Origin: Pontixanthobacter aestiaquae | GTDB lineage: Bacteria > Pseudomonadota > Alphaproteobacteria > Sphingomonadales > Sphingomonadaceae | Assembly: GCF_009827455.1 (NCBI RefSeq) | Contig: NZ_WTYZ01000001.1 | Location: forward strand, 1 to 64,000 | Length of the DNA stretch: 64,000 nucleotides | Direction of reading: 5' to 3' | Shown here: positions 1-8,814 of the stretch, piece after piece | Numbering within the stretch: position 1 is the stretch's first letter | Layout of the letters: every line of letters begins with the position of its first letter | The notes under the pieces: model-generated | What the model saw: the letters and a program-made list of their open reading frames with translations, nothing else | What the model was told of the DNA's origin: nothing | Database searches by the model: none | Position numbers and translations under genes: made by a program

Positions 1-991
1 CTTCGTCACTGCGACGAGAACCAAAACACTCCTAAACTTCAACCGCTAATCTGTGCCATAGGCGCTGACGGGGAACACTGCGTCGCAATCATCGGGTGGT
101 ACGATTTAGGTTTATTCCCCTCCTGTCGGGAATGGAACGTCTGGACGCGTTATTCCTATCAATAGCGGTCCGGTTGTGCCTGGTTTGCAGAGTGCTCGTA
201 CCTTGCTTGAAAGTGAAGAATTCTGCTCAATCAATGGATAGGCAGCCCAAAGTCAATGGGGCCCAAATGACCAGCGAGTTAGCGCATCGATATTCACACT
301 AGCCAGCCAGAGTTAAGTGCCGCCGGATTTCCTTTTGTAGGAGGCTTTATGGAATGACGGGTGTCTTAAAAGGTGGCTTGTTGAAGATTATGCCCAATTT
401 ATATCGTTAATTTAATATGTTATGCTATTTTTCTGTGCATCTCGACCGCACCAAACAGGCAAACATGATTAGTTTTGATAATCGTCTTGTTACGGTACCG
501 CAAAGTGCGATGCCTCGGGTCGGCACGACACTCATTTGACTGATGTTGCGCCCAAGTCTGGTTTGCTCACGAGAGCTGCACCAGCCCGCCGGAATTACCT
601 CTCATTAGAACTGAGCAAATCGCAACGCGAGTGCACGTGCAGCGTCAGTGTGTTTCTCAAGCCAGCACCGCTACCACGCAATCCGTCACCGACGCGGCAC
701 TTAGTGCGCAGCAAGACAGCGATTCGCAGTATGGCCTCGATTCTCAGTCCCGTTAAGGGCAGCAAGCAGCGTCGAAACTTTCAATTGTTCAACGATTTAT
801 CAGCGTATTTTTATTACCATTCCCAACATATTTTTGGCGTATTGCAAAAGAACGCAAGTTCTGACATCCTTTGGTCATGGGCAAAAAACTCCATCTCGTT
901 TGCGAATTAGTCGCAGTGCGTCGATCGGTCGAACATCACCTTGCTGATTGGTTTGACGAATAAACACGTTTTCCTGACTTAGAACCGACCG
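1..991. other. Leader region without a recognisable gene
   Basis: Nearly 1 kb with no open frame that resembles a known protein. Two short frames (96-302 and 536-910, forward) have basic, low-information translations, no good Shine-Dalgarno sequence and no recognisable domain. The composition is less GC-rich than the genes to the right. The only structured elements I see are a Fur-box-like palindrome at 901-915 and a TTGACG hexamer at 953-958 without a convincing -10 partner. It may be a decayed gene plus the promoter region of the TonB receptor gene that follows. Confidence 0.5.
901..915. promoter_or_regulatory. Candidate Fur box upstream of TonB receptor
   Basis: The sequence TGCGAATTAGTCGCA is a near-palindrome (TGCGA-N5-TCGCA, plus an inner T/A pair). 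It resembles alphaproteobacterial Fur sites of the general form TGCNA-N5-TNGCA. It lies about 170 bases before the chosen start of the TonB receptor gene. A second site of the same form lies upstream of the Fbp iron transporter at 11567-11581. The assignment rests on motif resemblance only. Confidence 0.4.
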
Positions 992-1087
992 TTGCTTGAG
1001 GCGCAAACTGCGCTTCGATTAGTCTTCAGTCGACATGAACTCATGACAGCCCGAGCTGCATATACGGTCGCTCAGGGTGATCGGGAA

Positions 1088-3919
1088 ATGCTGATGACCA
1101 CGAACAATACATTTACAACCGCCGCCATCGCAGGCCTTTTGCTAAGCTTCACTTCCTACCCTGCGCTTGCGCAAGCCCAGACTCAGGACAGTTCGATCAA
1201 CGGGCAGGAAGGGCCAGAGTCAGAGGCTGAAGGCTCTCCAATCATTGTGACCGGCACGCGCATCGAAGGAGTCGATAGCGATGGGGCAGTTCAGGCAATC
1301 GAAATAACCCGCGAAGACATTATCGAGTCGGGCGCGGGGACAATCATTGATGTTCTGCAGGGTCTCCCTGTGACTGCGGGCGGCGGAGCGACGTTCTCGA
1401 CCGCTACCGCAGGGGCATTATCATCGGACACACCGGTGGGCGCTTCTGCCGTATCGCTCCGCGGTCTCGGTGCTTCATCGACTCTAACGCTCATTAATGG
1501 TCGGCGGGCGCAAATCAGCGCGTTTGCACGCGGGCAAGAGAGCTTCATTGATGCCAGCTCCATCCCGCTTGCCGCCATTGAAAGAGTAGAAATCTTGCCC
1601 TCGGGCGCGTCGGCAATTTATGGTGCTGACGCAGTTGCAGGCGTCGTAAACTATGTGTTGCGCAAAGACTTTGAAGGCTTGGAGCTGTCAGCAAATTACG
1701 GCAACTCGACCGCTGGGACAGATGAAGGACGGTATGGCCTGACAGCCGTTGCAGGCGCGAAAATCGGTGATCGCAACAGCGTGATGTTGGTGGTCGACTA
1801 TTTCAAAAGAAACCCGTTTTTCCTGCGCGATCGCGAAATCAGCGCAAACAGTTTCCGCCCGAGCCAGCAGGGGTTCTTCCCCAGCTTCAATGATTTGTTT
1901 TTGCAGATCGAGGATCAGACAGAAGAGCCTGCCGATGGTGGTTGCGCGGCTGAGGATTTTGGCACCGGCAATCTGGGCGAATTCTGCGAAGTTAACACCA
2001 ACGCTTTTGTATCAGCCAAAGATCGCCTTGAAACGATTGGCGGCCTGTTCACCCATCAATTTGAGATCAATGACAGCCTGACATGGTATAATGACGTTCT
2101 GTACCAGCGTGTGACCTCTCGCGGGGTAAGCTCGCCAGCGAACTTCTCCCGCGCTCCGGTCGATCCGGAAAATCCGTTTTGGCCTGCAGCGTTGCAGGAA
2201 GACATCGTGATTGAAGGCCAAGCCTTCGATTTCGCGGACTATTTCGGCTTCCCGATTTTTGCATGGGGTAAAATCCCCGAACCAAGGGCCGTGGAGGTTG
2301 AGTCCGACAGCTACCGCATAACTTCGGGGCTGCGCGGTGATTTGGCAGGCGACTGGAACTTCGATGCTGCCGTTCTGTTTGGCGGAAATGATCGAACCCA
2401 GAGAGGCCTGTCCGGTTTGGTCGTCTCGGAAAACTTTTACGACGCCAATCTTGGTAACGTCTGCACCGATGGCACCCGCGTAAACCGCTGGGACGTTGAT
2501 CTGGAACGCCCGAGCGCATCATTCGTGGGAGATACATGCGAAGATGTTGGCCTGACCACTCTATGGTACAATCCCTTCGGCGGCCAAACACAGCAATCCG
2601 AAGGTATCAACGAATTACTGAACACCACCGCTGAACGGAGCGGGCAATCGCGCCTTTATGCTTTCGATGCGAGTGTGAACGGTACTCTGTTCGATATCCC
2701 CTCGGGTCCCGTAAAAGCAGCCTTCGGAGGGGAATTCCGGCGCGAGACGCTCAACGATACGCCATCGGGCACTGCTGTTGCCACGGCAAACAATCCCGAG
2801 CCAATTCTGGGCTTTTCTTCTACAAGTGCAAACGCCAAGCGTAACAGCTGGGCACTTTACGGTGAGATGTATATCCCGCTGGCGGATACGCTGGATGTAC
2901 AATTGGCTGGCCGTTTCGACCATTTCCAAGGCTTCGGTGGTGATTTTAATCCAAAGATCGCAGCACGCTGGCAGGCCGCTGACTGGCTCGCACTGCGCGG
3001 CAATTATGCCACGTCTTTCCGTGCACCGTCGCTGGCGCAAAGCGGCGCCGGTGTTCTGCTGTCATCCTACCGAGTGGATTGTGAGGCGACACCAGGGGCC
3101 TGCGGCGGAGATCCTACAGAGGACGGCGAATCGCTCCTTTCCGAAGATGTCGGAAATCCGGCTTTGGGGGCTGAAAATGCACGGAGTTTTGGGGGCGGAA
3201 TTTTGTTGACGCCGACTTCGGATATCGAGTTTCGAGTTGATTACTGGAATATTCGCCATGAAGATCTGGTCGGAATCGATGAAGACGACTTTATCCGGCG
3301 CGCTTTGGCGGGAGAGTTTCTGGTTGCGGATTCAGGGGGGCTGCCGACCGGCACTCCCGGGCTTGAGGTAACCAATGGTTTTGTCACCGATGCACATTTC
3401 CAGATTACCAATCTGGGATTCCAGAAAACCGATGGGATCGACATGTCCTACACCCATTATTTTCCTGAAGGGAATTTGGGCCGGTTCACATTGCTGTTCG
3501 ATGCAACGAAGTATTTCAACTTTGACCGGCAGGCCTCTCCGGCAAGCCCGTTGGAACAGCTGGCGGGCGACTATCTCTATCCAGAATTCATCGCCTCCAG
3601 CAGAATACGCTGGCGGAAGGATGATTGGCGCGCCTCGTTAAGCGGTCGCTATACCAGTGGATACCGTGATGATCCGTCCAATCGCACGCTCACAGCCCTT
3701 GGGTTGCCAGTGGACGAAGAATATCGCGTAGACAGCTATGTCACTTTCGATCTCAGCCTCAGCTACGATTTTGCAGAAGACAGCTTCATCCAGCTGACCG
3801 TTCGGAACTTGTTGGATCAAGACCCGCCTCGCGTCTTGGGGTCAGGATCAAACGTCGATTTATTCAACCACGATCTGATCGGACGCTATGCAACGATCAG
3901 AGTCACAAAGAGGTTTTGA
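1088..3919 (+). CDS. TonB-dependent outer-membrane receptor
   Basis: Outer-membrane active transporter of 943 residues. Residues 1-30 form a signal peptide ending in an ALAQA-type site. A plug domain starts near residue 51 with IIVTGTRI and contains the plug hallmarks SLRGLG, LINGRR and GADAVAGVVNYVL. The rest is a long beta-barrel rich in alternating aromatics and ends in a terminal Phe (VTKRF), as outer-membrane barrels do. The frame is open further upstream to a TTG at 992, but that would put about 32 unlike residues before the signal peptide, so ATG 1088 (or 1094) is preferred. This plug type is frequent next to peptidases in sphingomonads and xanthomonads. It is followed after 72 bases by a transporter, a cyanophycinase-like enzyme and an isoaspartyl peptidase, so its ligand is probably a peptide. 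A Fur-like box upstream makes a metallophore the alternative. Confidence 0.9.
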   Translation: MLMTTNNTFTTAAIAGLLLSFTSYPALAQAQTQDSSINGQEGPESEAEGSPIIVTGTRIEGVDSDGAVQAIEITREDIIESGAGTIIDVLQGLPVTAGGGATFSTATAGALSSDTPVGASAVSLRGLGASSTLTLINGRRAQISAFARGQESFIDASSIPLAAIERVEILPSGASAIYGADAVAGVVNYVLRKDFEGLELSANYGNSTAGTDEGRYGLTAVAGAKIGDRNSVMLVVDYFKRNPFFLRDREISANSFRPSQQGFFPSFNDLFLQIEDQTEEPADGGCAAEDFGTGNLGEFCEVNTNAFVSAKDRLETIGGLFTHQFEINDSLTWYNDVLYQRVTSRGVSSPANFSRAPVDPENPFWPAALQEDIVIEGQAFDFADYFGFPIFAWGKIPEPRAVEVESDSYRITSGLRGDLAGDWNFDAAVLFGGNDRTQRGLSGLVVSENFYDANLGNVCTDGTRVNRWDVDLERPSASFVGDTCEDVGLTTLWYNPFGGQTQQSEGINELLNTTAERSGQSRLYAFDASVNGTLFDIPSGPVKAAFGGEFRRETLNDTPSGTAVATANNPEPILGFSSTSANAKRNSWALYGEMYIPLADTLDVQLAGRFDHFQGFGGDFNPKIAARWQAADWLALRGNYATSFRAPSLAQSGAGVLLSSYRVDCEATPGACGGDPTEDGESLLSEDVGNPALGAENARSFGGGILLTPTSDIEFRVDYWNIRHEDLVGIDEDDFIRRALAGEFLVADSGGLPTGTPGLEVTNGFVTDAHFQITNLGFQKTDGIDMSYTHYFPEGNLGRFTLLFDATKYFNFDRQASPASPLEQLAGDYLYPEFIASSRIRWRKDDWRASLSGRYTSGYRDDPSNRTLTALGLPVDEEYRVDSYVTFDLSLSYDFAEDSFIQLTVRNLLDQDPPRVLGSGSNVDLFNHDLIGRYATIRVTKRF

Positions 3920-3991
3920 ATAAATAAGCGCAGAGCTAGGCCGTGGTAGGGTGCAAAGTCTGACCACGGCCGTTTTGCAGGAGAGGTACAA

Positions 3992-5455
3992 ATGCCGGAT
4001 AGCGAAAATCCCGACTGGACCGGCAAGCAGCCTTGGCGAGTACCCGACACTTTGTTGATTCTACTATCGCTGGCGCTGCTCGCATGGCTGGCAACTTTTG
4101 TTTTTATTCCAGGCAAGTTTGAACTGGCGGGCGATCCGGCACGCATTGTCGGCGGCAGTTTTGCATCAGCGCCAGGACCAATGCCTGCACCCGTGTTCGG
4201 GGACGCAGAGCGCACCGGCTTGCTCGATTTCCTGTTCGCAGGACTGGTAACAGGTGACCGATATTCAGCGACGATTGGGTTGCTGGCGTTCATTCTGATC
4301 CTGGGCGGCGTCTTCGGAATGATCATGAAAACCCGCGCTATCGACGCAGCTCTGATCGCATCGCTACCTGATGGTAAGGCCAGCAATGAATGGCTGGTCG
4401 TATCGCTATTTATCGCCTTCTCTCTCGGCGGGGCTGTGTTCGGCATGAGCGAAGAAGCTATCGCGCTTACATTGGTACTTGCGCCCGCGCTTTCTCGTGC
4501 AGGATATGATGCGATTACGTCTCTCGTGGTCTGCTACGGTGCGACGCAAATTGGCTTTGCAACCAGCTGGATGAATCCGTTCAGCGTGATTGTGGCGCAA
4601 AGTATTGCCGGTTTGCCGCCTATGTCAGGAATGGGATTGCGGATAGCAATCTGGGCGCTTTTCACGTTGGCAGGCGCGGTATTCTTATGGAGATACGCGC
4701 GAACTACACGGCTGGGGAACGTTAGGAACAGCGCAGCCTCTCACATTGTTACGAATTCGTCGGAAACCGTCGTCAGTTTCTCGGCGGCGCATGCAGCAAT
4801 CCTAGCGGTTGTGTCTGCTGGAATTGGCTGGGTCGCCTGGGGAGTGGCGACACAAGGATATTATTTGGCAGAGATCGCCGCACAGTTTTTTGCAGTCGGC
4901 CTAATCGTCGCCTTTATGGCTTGGTTGGCCAAATTGCCTGGCTGCAACCTCAACGCGTTGGCCAAAGCGTTTCAAGACGGGGCCGCGCAATTGCTGCCCG
5001 CTGCATTGGTTGTCGCTGCTGCGAAGGGCATCGTTCTGCTGCTGGGAGGAGATGATCCGGCTGGCTATTCATTACTCAATACCTTGCTGGATAGCGCTGC
5101 CGCGATCACAGCGGCAGCGCCGCAATGGCTGACCGCCTGGACTATGTTTATTGCACAAGGGGTCACCAATCTGTTCATCGTATCGGGCTCCGGCCAAGCC
5201 AGTGTGACCATGCCGCTTATGGCACCGCTCGCGGATTTGTCCGGGGTGGAGCGTCAGGTGGCGGTTCTCGCATTTCAACTCGGGGATGGCCTGATGAATC
5301 TGGTTGTTCCCACATCTGCAGCGCTGATGGGCTGCTTGGCTGCCGCACGCGTTGATTATGTCGATTGGTTGCGTTTCGCATGGAAGCCGATGCTGGTGCT
5401 GATGGCCATGGCATCCGCAATCATGCTCGCAGCGCAAATAGGGGGATATTCCTGA
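3992..5455 (+). CDS. YfcC-family inner-membrane carrier
   Basis: Polytopic membrane protein of 487 residues with about a dozen hydrophobic segments. It resembles the YfcC/C4-dicarboxylate anaerobic carrier family, whose members move amino acids, dipeptides or dicarboxylates. Family-like stretches include GGVFGMIMKT, FSLGGAVFGMSEEAIA and GFATSWMNPFSV, and an internal repeat-like half near VTNLFIVSGSGQAS with LGDGLMNL. An SD-like GGAGAGG precedes ATG 3992. Its TGA shares a base with the ATG of the next gene, so translation is probably coupled. Placed between a TonB receptor and two enzymes of beta-aspartyl peptide breakdown, it most likely carries beta-aspartyl dipeptides (for example beta-Asp-Arg) or the released amino acids across the inner membrane. 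The substrate is inference from context. Confidence 0.8.
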   Translation: MPDSENPDWTGKQPWRVPDTLLILLSLALLAWLATFVFIPGKFELAGDPARIVGGSFASAPGPMPAPVFGDAERTGLLDFLFAGLVTGDRYSATIGLLAFILILGGVFGMIMKTRAIDAALIASLPDGKASNEWLVVSLFIAFSLGGAVFGMSEEAIALTLVLAPALSRAGYDAITSLVVCYGATQIGFATSWMNPFSVIVAQSIAGLPPMSGMGLRIAIWALFTLAGAVFLWRYARTTRLGNVRNSAASHIVTNSSETVVSFSAAHAAILAVVSAGIGWVAWGVATQGYYLAEIAAQFFAVGLIVAFMAWLAKLPGCNLNALAKAFQDGAAQLLPAALVVAAAKGIVLLLGGDDPAGYSLLNTLLDSAAAITAAAPQWLTAWTMFIAQGVTNLFIVSGSGQASVTMPLMAPLADLSGVERQVAVLAFQLGDGLMNLVVPTSAALMGCLAAARVDYVDWLRFAWKPMLVLMAMASAIMLAAQIGGYS

Positions 5456-6759
5456 TGGGTCAGTCTTTCACCAAGGCAGGACGCTTGCTGGCCGTCACTA
5501 TCGGATTGGCGCTGGCATTGACTTCTGCAACAGCAGCACCAGCCGATGCTCATGAAATGGCACAGAACGACACAAGGGCCAACGCACAGGCCAAAGCAGG
5601 CCAATTGATAATTGTCGGTGGTGGGCTTGATCCCACAAATGCAGCAATCTTCAAGGCTCTTCTGGATGCACGGCCAGCGGGTAAAAAGACGGTAGCAATC
5701 ATCCCCGCAGCCTCTGGTAGTCCCGCAGGGTCAGCCAAGCGTTTTGCCGAAAACTTGCAACGGCATGGGCTGGATGAAGACAACATCGTAACCATCCGGC
5801 TGGCAGTTAAAGATGACCCCAACACGCGCGGTGTGGATGAAAGCCGCTGGGCGGGAAATGCCGGCCGGAAAAGTGAGATCGCCAAATTGGAGGAAGCCGG
5901 GGCGATATGGTTCACGGGTGGTGATCAAGCCCGGATCGTGCAATCGCTTCTTAACAGTGACGGTAGCGAAACGCCGATGCTGGCCGCAATCCACCACCAT
6001 CATGCCACAGGAACGGCGATCGGCGGAACTTCGGCCGGTGCAGCGATGATGAGCACAATGATGCTGCTGCAGGGCGATACACCAGGGGCTCTATTGCCCG
6101 ATGGCAGCGGGGAGAAGCTCGCGCTTGGTCGCGGATTAGGATTCTTTCGCCATGGGCTGGTGGATCAGCATTTTGGCGAACGGGCGCGCCTGGGCCGTTT
6201 GGCATTAGCACTTGGCATGATACCGGCTGTGAAGCGCATTGGCTTCGGCATTGATGAAGACACTGCGTTCATCATCGATCACGCGACTATGCGCGGCACA
6301 GTCGCCGGCAGCGGCTACGTCACAATCCTTGATGCACGATCCGCCCGCTTCGACATCGGCAAGCGCATTGGTATATCCGGATTGACCGTCGGAATTGCGA
6401 GCAGCGGAGACTCGGTCAATCTGTCGCTTAGCTCCATATCGTCGGCGGATTACAAACGGTCTGTAATTGGCCGGGAATATTTTGATCGCCCACAGGTTGT
6501 AGGTGGCGGGATGGCCGTTTCCGGAACATCGTTGGCAGAAGTCATCGGCGAGGGCCTGGTCGATAACAAAGCAGCCGACAGCACTGAAAAACTGTCTTTC
6601 ATAAGCGAATATGGCCTCAATTATCAATTCGGCCAGACTGACAAAAGTCAAGGATGGTGGGGCCGAGATGCTTCAGGCACAGCTCGATACACCGTGACGA
6701 ATGTGGCTTTTGACATTGTCCCTGTACGCGTCACCGTGAAGAAGGAAATCACGCAATGA
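5455..6759 (+). CDS. Exported cyanophycinase-like S51 peptidase
   Basis: Serine peptidase of the S51 (cyanophycinase) family, 434 residues. Cyanophycinases cut multi-L-arginyl-poly-L-aspartate into beta-Asp-Arg dipeptides. Residues 1-32 form a signal peptide (hydrophobic LLAVTIGLALALTSA), so the enzyme is periplasmic or secreted, unlike cytosolic CphB. The catalytic domain starts at LIIVGGG (51-57). The nucleophile elbow GGTSAGAA puts the catalytic Ser at 193, and the conserved His is in VDQHFGERARLGRL at 239. The protein is longer than CphB (about 270 residues), with a C-terminal extension after about residue 310. The frame is open upstream to 5365, but ATG 5455 overlaps the carrier stop and begins the signal peptide. 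The gene overlaps the isoaspartyl peptidase gene by 4 bases. Peptidase E-like exo-activity on other Asp peptides is the alternative. Confidence 0.85.
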   Translation: MGQSFTKAGRLLAVTIGLALALTSATAAPADAHEMAQNDTRANAQAKAGQLIIVGGGLDPTNAAIFKALLDARPAGKKTVAIIPAASGSPAGSAKRFAENLQRHGLDEDNIVTIRLAVKDDPNTRGVDESRWAGNAGRKSEIAKLEEAGAIWFTGGDQARIVQSLLNSDGSETPMLAAIHHHHATGTAIGGTSAGAAMMSTMMLLQGDTPGALLPDGSGEKLALGRGLGFFRHGLVDQHFGERARLGRLALALGMIPAVKRIGFGIDEDTAFIIDHATMRGTVAGSGYVTILDARSARFDIGKRIGISGLTVGIASSGDSVNLSLSSISSADYKRSVIGREYFDRPQVVGGGMAVSGTSLAEVIGEGLVDNKAADSTEKLSFISEYGLNYQFGQTDKSQGWWGRDASGTARYTVTNVAFDIVPVRVTVKKEITQ

Positions 6760-7640
6760 GTGTTCTGTACCGCATTGTCATCCACGGCGGTGCCGGTGTT
6801 TCGCTAGGCCGCGATTATGGAGAAGTTGAAAGCCACCTCGCGGTCGTCATCCAGCAGTGTTCAGACAAGCTTGAAAATGGTGAAACTGCCTTGGCAACGG
6901 TCGAATTTGCGGTTGCTGCGTTAGAGACCAGCGGATTGTATGTAGCCGGGCGCGGATCAGCCCCGAACAGTTCAGGCATGGTCGAATGCGATGCCTCAAT
7001 AATGGACGGTGCGCAGAACCGGGCTGGCGGTGTTTGCGCGGTACGCGATCTGGTCAATCCTATATCGGCTGCTCGCCTGGTATTGGAACAAACGCCTTAC
7101 AGCCTTCTTGCAGGTGAAGGCGCGCGTGCGTTTGCCATAGAAAACGGGTGCGACCGTGTAGCAGACCCTGACACCTATTACCGTTTGCCCGTCGGCGTAC
7201 TTGCCGATGAACTGCTGCACCCGGAACTCACCTTATCGCACGGCACGGTCGGCGCAGTCGCTCTTGATCGCGAAGGCCGGCTGGCATCAGCAACGTCAAC
7301 CGGTGGATTATTTGGTAAGCTGGCTGGCCGCGTAGGCGATACGCCTCTGATAGGTATTGGAACCTGGGCGGACGAAAATGTCGCAATCAGTTGCACTGGC
7401 ATAGGAGAAGCGTTCATCTCTGCAGGCGGCGCTCGCGATATTATCGCCCGGATGACGTATGGCAAAGAGACGCTGGAAAGCGCCGCTGACAATATGCTGC
7501 AAGCTGTCGCCGAAAATGAAGGCGACGGCGGCTTGATCGCCCTCGACCGAGAGGGGCGCTTTGTTATGCCTTTTAATTCAGACGGAATGAAACGCGCCTG
7601 TGCAGGGGATGGCCTAAAGACGGTTGTAGCAATTACTTGA
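6756..7640 (+). CDS. Isoaspartyl peptidase / asparaginase (Ntn hydrolase)
   Basis: Plant-type asparaginase / isoaspartyl dipeptidase of 294 residues, in the usual size range of the proenzyme. It opens with RIVIHGGAG, the N-terminal family motif. The autocatalytic cleavage site is SHGTVGAVAL, giving Thr164 as the N-terminal nucleophile of the small subunit. Downstream STGG and SCTGIGE match substrate-binding loops. There is no signal peptide, so it is cytosolic. It would hydrolyse beta-Asp-X dipeptides to aspartate plus X, the step after cyanophycinase. The ATG overlaps the preceding TGA (ATGA), so the two are co-translated. It ends the operon; the next gene is on the other strand 139 bases away. 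Specificity for beta-Asp-Arg over generic isoaspartyl dipeptides or asparagine cannot be read from sequence alone. Confidence 0.9.
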   Translation: MSVLYRIVIHGGAGVSLGRDYGEVESHLAVVIQQCSDKLENGETALATVEFAVAALETSGLYVAGRGSAPNSSGMVECDASIMDGAQNRAGGVCAVRDLVNPISAARLVLEQTPYSLLAGEGARAFAIENGCDRVADPDTYYRLPVGVLADELLHPELTLSHGTVGAVALDREGRLASATSTGGLFGKLAGRVGDTPLIGIGTWADENVAISCTGIGEAFISAGGARDIIARMTYGKETLESAADNMLQAVAENEGDGGLIALDREGRFVMPFNSDGMKRACAGDGLKTVVAIT

Positions 7641-7779
7641 ATATGATGGGCCCGCTGTTACGCGCGAAGTAAAGCTGCACGACCGCACCAAACTAGTGCT
7701 CAAAAGAAGCTCTGAGTTCTAATCGGCTGTTTGCGCACCAAACAGTCTTGAATGGGCACAGATTCCCAAAGGTCTTGGA

Positions 7780-8814
7780 TCATGCATTACATACAATTGT
7801 GCAGAAATGCGGGTTGAGTTTGATCTCGACCCGATCGCCAGCCTTGATAGGGCTCTCGATAGTGGCTTTCGCCAGCCACACTTCCTGACCGGGGCCCTCT
7901 ACGCGGATCGCAAGGTTTGCGCCGAGTGGATGAATTTCTTGCGCTTTGCAGTTGCCATTCGGGTTAAGTGAAATCCCCATCCCTTCGGGCCGGACCAATG
8001 CCTTTCCCCGACCCGGTACGCTGCTCGCCGCCTCAATAGCACCGAACGGCGTTTGCAGTTTGCCGTTCTCGACTGGCCCGTCCCATTCATTGATCTCGCC
8101 CAACAGCCGCGCGGCGCTGGCCGATACGGGGTTGAGATACAGCTCAGCCGGTGCGCCGGTTTGCACGATCCGGCCATCGATCATCAACGCAAGCGTATCG
8201 GCCATATACATAGCTTCTTCTGCATCATGCGTAACCATCAGTGCAGCTGCACCTTGCGCCGCGATTGCCGCCAGCGCGGTGTCGCGCAGTTCCGCGCGGA
8301 GCTTTCCATCAAGGCCGGAGAACGCCTCATCCAGCAGGATCGTGTCAGGTGCCGGTGCCAAAGCGCGAGCCAACGCGATCCGCTGCTGCTCGCCCCCTGA
8401 TAACATGTGCGGGTAGTCTTCTGCACGCGCCGACAGATGGACCTGCTCGAGCATTGCCAACGCGCGGTCGCGCCGTTCTGCCACGGATCCGCTGCGCAAT
8501 CCGAATAGCACATTATCGATCACGCTAAGATGCGGGAACAGCGAGAAGTCCTGAAACACCATGCCGATATTGCGGTTTTCGGGCAGCACTAGCGCAGCGC
8601 CATCGGTGAGAACACGCGTGTCTGACTCGATGGTCCCGCTATTGAGGTCCTCTAATCCCGCAATCGCGCGTAGCAAGGTCGATTTACCCGCACCTGAGGG
8701 ACCGAGGATTGCCGTCACACTGCCCTGCCGCAATGTCAGATCGACATTATCGAGAACCTTCTTTCCGCCGCGCAGCTTCGTTAGGCCGGTCGCGCGAAGT
8801 GTGGGAGTGGTCAT
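7780..8814 (-). CDS. fbpC: Fe(III) ABC transporter ATP-binding protein
   Basis: ABC ATPase of 344 residues that powers periplasmic ferric-iron uptake. It carries Walker A GPSGAGKST, Q-loop region VFQDFSLFPHL, signature LSGGEQQRIALARAL, Walker B ILLDEAFSGLDG and switch His in VTHDAEEA. A C-terminal regulatory segment follows (about residues 240-344), as in FbpC/PotA-type subunits. Its ATG overlaps the stop of the permease gene by 4 bases, so the order in the operon is binding protein, permease, ATPase. It is the last gene of the unit; no clear hairpin follows before the converging peptidase operon. Thiamine or spermidine subfamilies are close relatives, but the neighbouring binding protein favours iron. 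Confidence 0.88.
   Translation of the reverse strand: MTTPTLRATGLTKLRGGKKVLDNVDLTLRQGSVTAILGPSGAGKSTLLRAIAGLEDLNSGTIESDTRVLTDGAALVLPENRNIGMVFQDFSLFPHLSVIDNVLFGLRSGSVAERRDRALAMLEQVHLSARAEDYPHMLSGGEQQRIALARALAPAPDTILLDEAFSGLDGKLRAELRDTALAAIAAQGAAALMVTHDAEEAMYMADTLALMIDGRIVQTGAPAELYLNPVSASAARLLGEINEWDGPVENGKLQTPFGAIEAASSVPGRGKALVRPEGMGISLNPNGNCKAQEIHPLGANLAIRVEGPGQEVWLAKATIESPIKAGDRVEIKLNPHFCTIVCNA

Noticed and set aside
96..302. Forward open frame of 68 residues
   Set aside because: Short, no ribosome site, no recognisable features.
536..910. Forward open frame of 124 residues
   Set aside because: No Shine-Dalgarno, no domain, basic and low-information translation ending just before the Fur-like box; not protein-like enough to call.
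2067..2591. Reverse frame of 174 residues inside the first TonB receptor gene
   Set aside because: Arg/Pro-rich shadow translation opposite a gene with clear family motifs.
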